From assembly GCA_050633785.1 (NCBI GenBank), contig JBOEHE010000020.1, forward strand, positions 1 through 64,000: a stretch of 64,000 nt of DNA. Direction: 5' to 3'. The notes below the pieces were generated by a model that worked only from the letters and a program-made list of their open reading frames with translations, did not search any database and was not told where the DNA came from. The position numbers were made by a program, and so were the translations under genes. Shown in pieces: positions 26,332-34,668 of the stretch; positions within the stretch are counted from its first letter, which is position 1; each line of letters begins with the position of its first letter. The stretch comes from CALKZN01 sp050633785. GTDB lineage: Bacteria; Pseudomonadota; Gammaproteobacteria; Arenicellales; Arenicellaceae.

Positions 26332-27009
26332 TTAGTTAATCAGTTTGAGCTGCACATCGTCTTCACTGAATGCCAATACCTTGCCCTGAGCATTAATGGT
26401 GATTGAAACCTCATCTTCATTTTCTTTAACAAATTCCTTGTCACCGATGTAACGAAAACTCACGGATAAATGGTCGGCCTGCTTATCCAGCGCTGTCAGT
26501 TTGATACCTTGAATGGAACCACTGTCAAAGTCCAGATAGCTAAGTTCATCACCCACTTGTTTCTGGCTGAATAACTTGTATTGCAATAGTGGCGGGGTAA
26601 TCTCTGATAGCTCAAACTGATCTGCGCTGATAACAAAAGTTTGTGGAGGTTCTTCTTCCTCTTGTGCGACGATTTCAAACTTAGAGCCAAAGCGCCGTCC
26701 TGAAATAGAGCCCTTTTCCCCATCAAATGTTTCAGAACTTGAAAACTCATTGATTCCCTTATCATCAAAAGAAACCGTGATTTCACTTGAAAGATTAAAG
26801 GTCATGAAAAATTGTTTAAATTTTGCAGTAGTCTTTTCGCTGTAACTGTTTTGTCCATCAGCAAGCGTTTCCATAGAGGCCAATTGCGTGCCTACTTTTT
26901 TGCCATTATAAATAATGTCGTACTGCACCTGTTCAGCAAGGGCTAAGTGTGATTGTAGACCCAGACCGATGAAGGCAATACCTGTGGCTAATAGATGACG
27001 TGATAGCAT
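26332..27009 (-). CDS. Secreted protein of unknown function (DUF6134-like)
   Basis: About 225 residues. A signal peptide (MLSRHLLATGIAFIGLGLQSHLALA) precedes a beta-rich periplasmic domain starting EQVQYDIIYNGKKVGTQ and ending SITINAQGKVLAFSEDDVQLKLIN. The alternation of polar and hydrophobic residues and the YDIIYNGKKVG opening resemble DUF6134, a beta-sandwich domain with no known activity. I prefer the ATG at 27009, preceded by GGGA 7 bases upstream, to the one at 27021. It lies 24 bp upstream of the pump operon on the same strand and may belong to it. Confidence 0.6.
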   Translation of the reverse strand: MLSRHLLATGIAFIGLGLQSHLALAEQVQYDIIYNGKKVGTQLASMETLADGQNSYSEKTTAKFKQFFMTFNLSSEITVSFDDKGINEFSSSETFDGEKGSISGRRFGSKFEIVAQEEEEPPQTFVISADQFELSEITPPLLQYKLFSQKQVGDELSYLDFDSGSIQGIKLTALDKQADHLSVSFRYIGDKEFVKENEDEVSITINAQGKVLAFSEDDVQLKLIN

Positions 27010-27104
27010 GATTAATCCCATAAGTGATAAAGGGATACATTAGCTATTTTTTTATCAATACACTGTTATGAAATTGTATAGAGCCTGTTATTGTTGCTTA
27101 TCCA

Positions 27105-27198
27105 GGGCCTGTTTACACTAAATTCTTGACCGAGAGTACTGGGCGAGAGTACTGGGTGTCCCTTGAGGGTATGACTAAAATTTAGTGTTAACAGGCCC
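27105..27198. mobile_element. Fold-back (MITE-like) element, copy 2
   Basis: 94 bp with 19-bp ends that match at 18 of 19 positions: GGGCCTGTTTACACTAAAT at 27105-27123, and the complement of 27180-27198. The interior contains the direct repeat GAGAGTACTGGG twice (27132-27153). AGTACTGGGTG and the ends are shared with copy 1 at 1702-1822. The right end lies inside the sensor kinase gene: the last codons (Arg-Ala-Cys-stop, 27188-27199) are element sequence. It has no coding capacity. Confidence 0.7.
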
Positions 27199-28777
27199 TA
27201 GGCAAGGACAATACAAACCTCGCACCACCTAATGTCGACTCATCGACATAACAGGTACCCGAATGCCAGTCGGCAATTTGGCTGACAATGGCCAAACCAA
27301 TGCCATAGCCTCCAGTGTCTCGGTCACGACTGGTATCGACTCGCTGGAAAGGTTCAAAAATAACCTGCCGATATTTTTCTGGTACGCCAATACCATCATC
27401 TTCAACTACAAACTGATAGTGACTATCATCTTTTGTCACTGTCAGCTGGATAGTAGAATCAGCATAACGACTGGCATTTCTCAATAAATTACTCAAAGCC
27501 CGGGCTAATAAGCGACTTTCGAACCGGGCATCATCATTGGGAGTCACTGCATCAAAATTCAGTTGGTATTCATGCTCAGGATCTACCACTTCAACCCGTT
27601 CAAACTGCTCTCTGACCCAAGGCACAAGAGGCACCAATGAGAACTCAATATCAGGCCGTGTTCGTTCAAAACTGGCATAAACCAGCATTTCATTAACCAG
27701 TGCGTCCAGTTCGTTAATATCAGTGACAATTTCCTGATAAAAATGTTGTTTCTGTTTACTGTTTTCAGCTTCCATTAATTCCTGTAAAGCAAACTGCATA
27801 CGCGCCAAAGGCGTGCGCAATTCATGCGATACAGCATTGGTTAACTCTTTATGCGATGAAATCAAAGCCTGAATTCGAGCAGCCATGGCATTGAAAGACT
27901 TCGACATCAAACCAATTGGAGACAACAACCCGACATGCGCTCTGGCATCAAAATTTCCTCCACCGAATTGTTCAGCCGCATAATTCAACGACAGCAGGCT
28001 ACGCCACAAAGGCCACAACCAGGACAAAACAGCAACTGCGAGTATCAAACCAAATAAAAGAAGGATCGTTAGCAGCAGATTGTTTGTCCATGAAACAACC
28101 CGCTCAAACCATCCAATTGGCAAAGGCCCTCCAACAACAACCCAATCTGATTGAAGTACTCGATAATAGAATATCCCACCAAGATACAAATCATCATCAC
28201 TGACTACCCGGCTCTGCTGCAGGTGTTGATGATTTAAAGCCGATAAACGACCCTCTGCCTCTGACAAACTGATTAACTCCATAGGGAAACCAAATTTGTC
28301 ATTTAATTCTGCCAGTTTCTGCGGCCATTGATTTTCTTCATAAGCTATTAAATGCTCTTCTATCAAACGAGCTGAGCCTATAACGAGATCATGATCTTCA
28401 TCAGTTTCCATTTGATCCATCTGTATCATCCAGACATAGCCCGATCTCACCTTCGAGTTTTTGTAGATAAACTCTGCATCATCGAAATCAACAACCAGAG
28501 ATTCACCATTGGCTACTTTACCTGCCTTTTCGACAGGAAGGTCATATTCTGCCAGAGGCTTTAAACTGACTTCATAAACGAACAGTTCATTAATCTGTTG
28601 CAATGTAATGGTGTCACTCTCACCTTGTTTAATCCGTTCATCCAGCAAATGAAACGTACCTTGATAGTTCAAATCTTCGAGATGATTATCTGTCGAAAAA
28701 GCCAGAAACAAAACGCCGACGGTCGACAAAGTCGCTATAGCAACAATCAAATACAGGGAACCAAATAGTTTATGCAT
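27188..28777 (-). CDS. rstB: Sensor histidine kinase, RstB-like
   Basis: 529 residues, inner-membrane kinase. TM1 is at about 9-27, a periplasmic sensor at about 28-230, TM2 at about 231-255, and a HAMP linker follows (AAEQFGGGNFDARA). The phospho-acceptor is His318 in VSHELRTPLARM, with N, G1 and G2 boxes in ALSNLLRNASRYADS, VEDDGIGVP and DTGGYGIGLAIV. The order and wording match RstB, which answers acid, Mg or envelope cues. It is the partner of the regulator starting at 29540, 19 bp upstream. The final four codons come from the fold-back element, so the native C-terminus has been replaced, though all catalytic boxes are intact. Confidence 0.85.
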   Translation of the reverse strand: MHKLFGSLYLIVAIATLSTVGVLFLAFSTDNHLEDLNYQGTFHLLDERIKQGESDTITLQQINELFVYEVSLKPLAEYDLPVEKAGKVANGESLVVDFDDAEFIYKNSKVRSGYVWMIQMDQMETDEDHDLVIGSARLIEEHLIAYEENQWPQKLAELNDKFGFPMELISLSEAEGRLSALNHQHLQQSRVVSDDDLYLGGIFYYRVLQSDWVVVGGPLPIGWFERVVSWTNNLLLTILLLFGLILAVAVLSWLWPLWRSLLSLNYAAEQFGGGNFDARAHVGLLSPIGLMSKSFNAMAARIQALISSHKELTNAVSHELRTPLARMQFALQELMEAENSKQKQHFYQEIVTDINELDALVNEMLVYASFERTRPDIEFSLVPLVPWVREQFERVEVVDPEHEYQLNFDAVTPNDDARFESRLLARALSNLLRNASRYADSTIQLTVTKDDSHYQFVVEDDGIGVPEKYRQVIFEPFQRVDTSRDRDTGGYGIGLAIVSQIADWHSGTCYVDESTLGGARFVLSLPRAC

Positions 28778-28796
28778 AAAACTAACTCAATGATGT

Positions 28797-29540
28797 TTAT
28801 TGCCTGATGGCGAATAAATAACCACGTCCCCGGATGGTCTTGATCAGAGTGGGCTCATCCGGGTCGTCATCTAACAATTTACGCAATTTGGAAATCCGAA
28901 TATCCATGGAACGGTCAACCCCATCATAAGGTATACCATTCAATGCCAGATACAAATCATCCCGACTGAAGATAGTGCCAGCGTTGCTGGCCAGCAACCA
29001 TAACAGATCAAACTCACTTGTTGTCAGCTTTAAGGATTCATCCGCCACTCGCAATTCACGCGCACCGGCATCAATGCAGATATTCTGCTGTTCAAGAGTA
29101 ATTTGTGAATCATTAAGCTGTGTATTGCTCGCTTCGTCTGCCTGATCCGAACCAATACGTCGAATCAAAGCCTTAATCCTCGCCAGCAACACTCTGGGTT
29201 CTACAGGTTTAGTGACATAGTCATCTGCGCCAATTTCTAAACCCACTATCTGTTCAATGTCTTCATCCAAGGCTGTCAACATCAATATCGGCCCCGAATA
29301 GTCCGTTCGAACCTGACGACATACATCCAGACCATCAAGACCAGGCAGCATCAAATCCAAAATCACCATATCCGGTTGCTCTGATAGAATCCTCTGCACA
29401 GCAATATCTCCACGAGGTTCAACTTCCACGTTGAAACCATGTTTTTTGATGTAATTAGAGATCAATGCTGACAAACGCTGGTCATCTTCAACGAGTAACA
29501 AAGAGTGATAGGCGATATCAGAATCCGGCTGGGTGCTCAT
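28797..29540 (-). CDS. rstA: OmpR-family response regulator, RstA-like
   Basis: 247 residues. The N-terminal receiver domain has LLLVEDDQRL, the phosphorylated Asp62 in VILDLMLPG, and the Thr/Lys pair in MLTALDE and VTKPVEP. The C-terminal winged helix carries LTTSEFDLLWLLASNAGTIFSRDDL and the ending TIRGRGYLFAIRQ. It is transcribed with the RstB-like kinase and faces mipA and eptA across a 352-bp region, which are natural targets. No clear binding repeats were identified. Confidence 0.85.
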   Translation of the reverse strand: MSTQPDSDIAYHSLLLVEDDQRLSALISNYIKKHGFNVEVEPRGDIAVQRILSEQPDMVILDLMLPGLDGLDVCRQVRTDYSGPILMLTALDEDIEQIVGLEIGADDYVTKPVEPRVLLARIKALIRRIGSDQADEASNTQLNDSQITLEQQNICIDAGARELRVADESLKLTTSEFDLLWLLASNAGTIFSRDDLYLALNGIPYDGVDRSMDIRISKLRKLLDDDPDEPTLIKTIRGRGYLFAIRQ

Positions 29541-29892
29541 AAAATAAGAAAAATACCAAGGCTGTGCTTAAACATACTGTATAGCAACCCGCTTGAAAAT
29601 ACGCCAGCCTAATTGTGTTGTTTTTACGTATAGACTCTGTAGAAATGTAGGAATACTTCGTCGCACATCAAGAACAAGTCACATAAATTTCTGCTCACCA
29701 AAATTTCACTGCTCATCATCGAATGTAGCCAAGGCTTGCTGATATTAGGTTTTTAAACCGAGACCAATAATCCGTATCAATAAGCCCCGATTAACTACAC
29801 TGTCTATACGCTTAGATTACAATGACCACATCGTGTATCACTACCAAGATGATTATTCTTCGTGCAAGTTTCACTAACCACTAGGAATAATT
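29541..29892. other. 352-bp divergent intergenic region between rstA-like and mipA-like genes
   Basis: This holds the promoters of the two-component operon (minus) and the mipA-eptA unit (plus). I see a small palindrome GGTTT-TT-AAACC at 29748-29759 but no convincing pair of direct repeats of the PmrA or RstA type. The ribosome site of the mipA-like gene is a weak AGGAA before the ATG at 29893. No RNA gene or ORF is supported. Confidence 0.4.
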
Positions 29893-30687
29893 ATGAAGGT
29901 ATCTAAAAAAATATTGGCAATCAGCAGTCTACTGTTGACCATCCCCTTATCACAAGCCGTTTTTGCGGCCAATGATGATGAACTAGGTTGGAATCTAGGG
30001 GTGTCGGTTGGCTACGAACGTGAAAAATCACTCTTCAAATTTGATGATGAAGATGGTGGTCTAACTGGTTTACCTACCATTGAGTACGTCACCAGAAACT
30101 TTATCTTCTCGCCATTCGGGCTTGAAGTTGACGCCTACTCCTATGAAAGTGGCGACTGGGGGCTTGATATCAGTTCATCTGTAGATTTTGGTTTGTTCAA
30201 TGAGTCCCGTGATGCCAGTGATTCTCGCATTTTCGCAGGTATGGATGAACGCAAAGAATCAACTGATTTGAGCCTCGAAGTTGAATGGACTACACCAGTT
30301 GGCATTGTGGGTCTAGAAATCACCCAGGATATTGGCGGCGCCTATAAAAGCAATATCGCCAGCATTCAATATGGTTTGCCACTGTATTTCAGTGAAAAGA
30401 CATTTTTCGCAGTTGGTGCGGGTGTGGACTTTTTCAGCGCCAAATACGTTGATTATTATTATGGCGTCAGAGCACATGAAGTCACTGGTGAGCGATCCGC
30501 CTATAAAGGTAAATCCGCAAGTTCTGCGTTTGTCGGTTATCAGTTTGCGCACCAACTCTCTGAACATTGGAGCATCATTAATGAGCTGAAATACAGCGAT
30601 GTGCCCGATGAAATTCGTTTGTCTTCGCTGACCGAGGACGAAGATAAACTCTTGAGCACCAGTTTGCTCCTCAACTATTCCTATTAG
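29893..30687 (+). CDS. MipA/OmpV family outer-membrane protein
   Basis: 264 residues. A signal peptide (KKILAISSLLLTIPLSQAVFA) is followed by a beta-barrel protein with amphipathic strands and the terminal aromatic pattern LLSTSLLLNYSY typical of outer-membrane barrels. The family includes MipA, an MltA-interacting scaffold, and OmpV. Members near EptA-type enzymes are often linked to envelope remodelling or antimicrobial-peptide response. It begins an apparent two-gene unit with the phosphoethanolamine transferase 88 bp downstream and is divergent from RstA/B-like genes. Confidence 0.8.
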   Translation: MKVSKKILAISSLLLTIPLSQAVFAANDDELGWNLGVSVGYEREKSLFKFDDEDGGLTGLPTIEYVTRNFIFSPFGLEVDAYSYESGDWGLDISSSVDFGLFNESRDASDSRIFAGMDERKESTDLSLEVEWTTPVGIVGLEITQDIGGAYKSNIASIQYGLPLYFSEKTFFAVGAGVDFFSAKYVDYYYGVRAHEVTGERSAYKGKSASSAFVGYQFAHQLSEHWSIINELKYSDVPDEIRLSSLTEDEDKLLSTSLLLNYSY

Positions 30688-30700
30688 AAAGGGTGACGCC

Positions 30701-30734
30701 AGAAACAGCACAGCCAGATGATGGTGCTGTTTCT
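30701..30734 (+). promoter_or_regulatory. 11-bp hairpin between mipA-like and eptA-like genes
   Basis: AGAAACAGCAC (30701-30711) pairs perfectly with GTGCTGTTTCT (30724-30734) around a 12-base loop, 13 bp after the mipA stop. No U run follows directly (GCGCAGTCTCTTTCG). It may attenuate or stabilise the upstream message so that the barrel protein is made in excess of the transferase. Role is inferred. Confidence 0.5.
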
Positions 30735-30775
30735 GCGCAGTCTCTTTCGCTTTAACTCGTACTGGCAGGTTTTTC

Positions 30776-32455
30776 GTGACTGATAGCAACAATTCTTCAT
30801 TTACCTTTTTCTCCCCCACCCTTAAAGCTATAAAAGTAAATAGCCTCAAAAGAATCCAGCTCTCTCCGATCGGCCTGACATTACTTTTCAGTGCTTATTT
30901 TTTATTAGTTTTTAACACCCCTTTTTGGACGCAGGTAATCAAAGGAGTTGAGACATTGAATGAAGTAAATTATTTCTTCTTTGCCTCCATTCCTCTTACT
31001 TTGTGGGCCCTGCTGACTATTGTTTTGCTATTTTTCTGCATTAAATACCTGCAGAAACCACTTTTATTCATCCTTTCAATAGTCGCAGCCTGCGCCTGTT
31101 TCGCAACCACAACCTACGGCATTGTCTTTGATGCCGGTATGATTGCCAATATCTTTGAAACATCGAACCGTGAAGCGCTGTCATATTTCAGCTTTCGGAC
31201 CATCGCCCATATAAGTCTGTTGTTGGTATTTCCTGTGCTGTTGTTACTCAAAACGCAGATTATCTATAAATCCCCTGTGATGCATATTGCCCATATGGTT
31301 CGCTGCGTTCTTGTTTGTCTGATCGTAATAGCCATAAATGGTTTTTTCTTTTATCCGAACTACGCTTCTTTTTTTCGCGACAATAACCATGTCAGAGATG
31401 TTATCAACCCTTCTTCATACATCCGGCAGAGCATTAAATATGTCAAAAACCATTATATCCTGCCTCCGGCGGAACACCGTCAGATAGGCATGGATGCAAC
31501 AGCTAAAAAGACCAGTCAAGCCAGAACCATTGTCATAGTTCTTGGAGAGACGGCACGAGCAATGAACTATCCAGCCGCAGGCTATCAGCGACAAACGACC
31601 CGTCATACCAACGATATCGATATGGTGCATATTGCTGACGTTGATACCTGTGGGACAGCCACGACAATATCGTTACCCTGTATGTTTTCCAAGCTCACCC
31701 GCAAAGGTTTTGACAAGAAAAGCGCTATTTATCAGGATAATGTGTTGGATATTATTCAACGCGGAGACTACCAAGTGACCTGGATTGAAAACAGTGACGG
31801 TTGCAAAGATGTCTGCCGGAGAATTGGTTATGAAGGGATTCCTCCCAAAAAAGAACACCCCTTGTGTGATGGCATGTATTGCTATGACGAGATTCTGCTG
31901 GAAAAGCTCGATGCTGAACTGTCAAAGACAAGGACCTCTGCGCAAGACCGACTGATCGTTCTACATGTGATGGGCAGCCATGGCCCAACCTATTACAAAC
32001 GTTACCCTGACTCTCACCGGCAATTCACCCCGGATTGTCAACGCAGTGACATTCAAAACTGTACACGACAAGAGTTGGTCAATACTTACGACAACACCAT
32101 TTTATACACCGACTTTATTGTGGCCTCTTCAATACGCAAGCTAAAATCACTCAAGCAGGATGCTATGCTGATGTATATTTCAGACCATGGTGAATCTCTG
32201 GGTGAAAAAGGCGTCTACCTGCATGGTCTGCCCTATGCAATTGCACCAATTGAGCAAAAGAAAGTACCATGGCAGTTATGGTTTTCCAGCCAGTATATTA
32301 ACAACACTCACCTGAGCAAACACTGTCTGCGCAAACAGACTTCCGGAAAAACACTGTCGCATGACCACTTCTTTCATACCCTGTTGGCAGCCTCTGGAGT
32401 CTCGACTGTGGAATACGACAAAAAGCTGGATATCCTGCAGGGCTGTCAGCGCTGA
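30776..32455 (+). CDS. eptA: Lipid A phosphoethanolamine transferase (EptA type)
   Basis: 559 residues. About five N-terminal membrane segments (residues 30-205) precede a periplasmic alkaline-phosphatase-superfamily domain. Key motifs are IVIVLGETARAMNYPAAGY (metal Glu), DTCGTATTISLPCMFS (nucleophile Thr and disulfide Cys), SDHGESLGEKGVYLHGLPY (metal Asp/His) and several paired Cys. It transfers phosphoethanolamine from phosphatidylethanolamine to lipid A phosphate, lowering negative charge and typically raising polymyxin resistance. Start is GTG at 30776. It follows the MipA-like gene and is likely controlled by the divergent two-component system. It converges with the thiolase gene, only 16 bp apart. 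Confidence 0.9.
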   Translation: MTDSNNSSFTFFSPTLKAIKVNSLKRIQLSPIGLTLLFSAYFLLVFNTPFWTQVIKGVETLNEVNYFFFASIPLTLWALLTIVLLFFCIKYLQKPLLFILSIVAACACFATTTYGIVFDAGMIANIFETSNREALSYFSFRTIAHISLLLVFPVLLLLKTQIIYKSPVMHIAHMVRCVLVCLIVIAINGFFFYPNYASFFRDNNHVRDVINPSSYIRQSIKYVKNHYILPPAEHRQIGMDATAKKTSQARTIVIVLGETARAMNYPAAGYQRQTTRHTNDIDMVHIADVDTCGTATTISLPCMFSKLTRKGFDKKSAIYQDNVLDIIQRGDYQVTWIENSDGCKDVCRRIGYEGIPPKKEHPLCDGMYCYDEILLEKLDAELSKTRTSAQDRLIVLHVMGSHGPTYYKRYPDSHRQFTPDCQRSDIQNCTRQELVNTYDNTILYTDFIVASSIRKLKSLKQDAMLMYISDHGESLGEKGVYLHGLPYAIAPIEQKKVPWQLWFSSQYINNTHLSKHCLRKQTSGKTLSHDHFFHTLLAASGVSTVEYDKKLDILQGCQR

Positions 32456-32471
32456 ACTCTGCTACCGAACG

Positions 32472-33617
32472 CTATTCACGTCGCAGTAGCGTTGCAGATC
32501 CCAGACCACCTGCCGCCGCAATGCCTGCCAGGCCGATAGATTCTGGTGGTTGTCTGAGTAACTCATGCCACAAACGCACCAACAAAATAGCGCCCGAAGC
32601 GCCAATAGGATGTCCACGGGCCAAAGCTCCCCCACTGAGATTGATTCTCTCAAGCGGCAGGTCCAAAGCCTGTGCATTGACAACACTCTGCACCGCAAAT
32701 GCTTCCATCAGTTCTATCACTGCCAAATTGTTCACATCCAACTTGTGGGAGTGCAATAATTGCTCACAGGCAACAGCAGCAGCTAATGGTGGTTTGTCGG
32801 CCCAAGTGCCCACTGACAAACAGTCCTGCCAGACCACATCAACCGTCTTATGGTGTTGTCTGGCCCACCGTTCACTGACCAGAATAAGCCAAGCCGCAGC
32901 ATCAGCCTCAAGAGCTGTGCTCGCTACGTCAATCGCCATATCCCCCTCGCCAGCAATAATCGGAGAACGCTGGCAGAGTTTTTCTGACATCACACGGGTT
33001 GCAGCATCCACAGTAACACCAGCAATCTCAACGCATTCCTCACTGAGCGCAGGTTTTGCTCCCAACGCTTTTTTATGGCTGTTGATCACCCACTCATGTT
33101 GCTGTTGACGATCGATCTTAAAATCCTGTGCCACCTGCGCTGCGCTGAAGGTCATATCCGGATCACGATCTGACCAGGGTGTAAATGGCGGCCGGGCATA
33201 CTCAACCGCTTCACCACCATCCACAGGACGATGTAAACGAATGGCACTGCGACTGAAACTTTCCACTCCGCCAGCCAACACGATATCCGCCTTACCCAAT
33301 TGGATTTTTTCCGCAGCCAGAGCGATGGCATCCATCCCAGAACAACACTGGGTATCAATGGTCACTGCCGGCACTGTTTCAGGAACTCCTGCTGCCAAAG
33401 CAATCAAACGCGCAGGGTTGCCTCCTCCATACAAGGCATTACCCATGACTACTTGTTGTATCTGGCCAGCACTCAAGCCATGCCTTCGCAATAAAGTTTG
33501 AATCACAGGTACTGCTAATTGTTCAACTCCTAATTGTTTGAAAGCACCATTGCGCGGCACTACTGGTGTGCGCATGGCATCAAGAATATAAACAGGTTCG
33601 TGCTTGGAAGATGGCAT
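32472..33617 (-). CDS. Thiolase-family protein lacking the second catalytic cysteine
   Basis: 381 residues with the thiolase fold. The N-terminus is ILDAMRTPVVPRNGAF, the nucleophile cysteine is in TQCCSGMDAI (Cys91), and the general-base histidine lies in GALARGHPIGASGA. Two deviations are clear: the usual NEAFA is MEAFA, and the C-terminal CxGGGxG motif is AAAGGLG, so the acid/base cysteine is replaced by Ala. It may therefore not do ordinary Claisen chemistry, or use another residue. It is downstream of the hydrolase, tautomerase and luciferase-like genes on the same strand. A similar thiolase-ligase-BioY association exists in Bacillus (yhfS-T-U), and an acyl ligase with BioY lies 6 kb away here. 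Confidence 0.8.
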   Translation of the reverse strand: MPSSKHEPVYILDAMRTPVVPRNGAFKQLGVEQLAVPVIQTLLRRHGLSAGQIQQVVMGNALYGGGNPARLIALAAGVPETVPAVTIDTQCCSGMDAIALAAEKIQLGKADIVLAGGVESFSRSAIRLHRPVDGGEAVEYARPPFTPWSDRDPDMTFSAAQVAQDFKIDRQQQHEWVINSHKKALGAKPALSEECVEIAGVTVDAATRVMSEKLCQRSPIIAGEGDMAIDVASTALEADAAAWLILVSERWARQHHKTVDVVWQDCLSVGTWADKPPLAAAVACEQLLHSHKLDVNNLAVIELMEAFAVQSVVNAQALDLPLERINLSGGALARGHPIGASGAILLVRLWHELLRQPPESIGLAGIAAAGGLGSATLLRRE

Positions 33618-33640
33618 ACAGCGACAGTGCCACAGCTACA

Positions 33641-34429
33641 TCAGTTCGACAAGCTGTTGTTTACCTGCAAAAGAAATTTCAACAAAGGTTTAAGTACTCG
33701 CTGTGGGGCTTCCATAAGGATTGAATGCTTAAGACCCTCTAGTATCACTAACTTGGAATTCTGCAATTCAGAATCAATAAAACGATTTAATCGCGGGTTA
33801 CAAGCCGCATCCAATTCTCCTGTTAACACTAAACAAGGGCATTTAATTTCGTGTAGCCATGGTGCCATTTCAGTTGTCGCGTAAATCTGGAACACGCTCA
33901 AAAAAACCGCTTCAGGAGTTTGCTCTACCTGCTTTAAGCGAGCCAGTATTCGTTTAGGGTGTGTTTGAATAAACTCCTCTGTATACCAGCGCTCAACAAA
34001 TGTACTCAAAACTGGCAGAACACCTTTCTCCTGCATCGATTGTCCAACGACTTTTAACTTAGTCCTGTCTTGTTCGCTACGCCCTGCTGCGGTACTTAAC
34101 AAACTGAGGCTCAATACTTTTTCTGGGTAAGCGAGTGCATAGGCTGGCCCTATCATGCCTCCAAGAGAATGCCCTGCTATATGAATCTGTCGATGGCCCA
34201 GCTTCTGCCGTAAAGATTCAAGGTCAGCTACCAACTCATCCAAGCTATAAGGCACTTCTGCTACAGGACTGCCCCCATGCCCACGCAAATCGTAAATGAC
34301 ACAGGTAAAAAACTCTTTCAGGCCATCAACAATATCATTCCACACACTCTTACGAGCTCCAATGCCATGCACCAGATACAAAACCGGACCAGAACCGACT
34401 ATGTGATGACTACATTCAACAGCATGCAT
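33641..34429 (-). CDS. Alpha/beta hydrolase (3-oxoadipate enol-lactonase-like)
   Basis: 262 residues, standard alpha/beta hydrolase fold. The oxyanion loop is LVHGIGARKSVW, the nucleophile is Ser88 in AGHSLGGM, the acid is in LTGELDAACNP and the histidine in LEGLKHSILMEAP. The layout resembles PcaD and meta-cleavage hydrolases. With a 4-oxalocrotonate tautomerase 11 bp upstream and a thiolase 23 bp downstream, it may open a lactone or cleave a diketone in a catabolic route. Substrate is inferred. Confidence 0.85.
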   Translation of the reverse strand: MHAVECSHHIVGSGPVLYLVHGIGARKSVWNDIVDGLKEFFTCVIYDLRGHGGSPVAEVPYSLDELVADLESLRQKLGHRQIHIAGHSLGGMIGPAYALAYPEKVLSLSLLSTAAGRSEQDRTKLKVVGQSMQEKGVLPVLSTFVERWYTEEFIQTHPKRILARLKQVEQTPEAVFLSVFQIYATTEMAPWLHEIKCPCLVLTGELDAACNPRLNRFIDSELQNSKLVILEGLKHSILMEAPQRVLKPLLKFLLQVNNSLSN

Positions 34430-34440
34430 TTTTCACCTGT

Positions 34441-34635
34441 TCAATTTGAATATTTGTCGGCACAAAGCTCGCCACCACTGCCCCAATCTTCTTTCTCAAC
34501 ATCAGTTATTACCACAGTTACTGATTCAAGCGTTCCACCGCAAGTTTGCACAAAAGAATCGGTCAATTCTTTGATCAACTGCCTTTTTTGGTCGCGATTA
34601 CGGCCACTGAACATCTCAACACGAATTATCGGCAT
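34441..34635 (-). CDS. 4-oxalocrotonate tautomerase family protein
   Basis: 64 codons, with catalytic Pro directly after the initiator Met. Aligned with 4-oxalocrotonate tautomerase, Arg11 is retained (MFSGRNRDQK), but the position of Arg39 is Thr (ESVTVVIT) and the aromatic Phe50 is Trp (EDWGSGGEL). The loss of Arg39 suggests that the substrate differs from the dicarboxylate 2-hydroxymuconate, or that the enzyme is promiscuous. It sits between the luciferase-like monooxygenase and the alpha/beta hydrolase. It is among the shortest genes in the window but clearly real by the length and motifs. Confidence 0.85.
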   Translation of the reverse strand: MPIIRVEMFSGRNRDQKRQLIKELTDSFVQTCGGTLESVTVVITDVEKEDWGSGGELCADKYSN

Positions 34636-34668
34636 AGTATTTCTCCAATTATTTTACAGCGATTAAAC

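Noticed and set aside
29748..29759. GGTTTTTAAACC palindrome as a response-regulator box
   Set aside because: Too short and unlike the tandem repeats expected for OmpR-type regulators; reported only as part of the intergenic description.
32521..33108. Plus-strand open frame of 195 codons opposite the thiolase gene
   Set aside because: Antisense shadow of a conserved enzyme; Ser/Ala/Thr-rich low-information text and no start signal.
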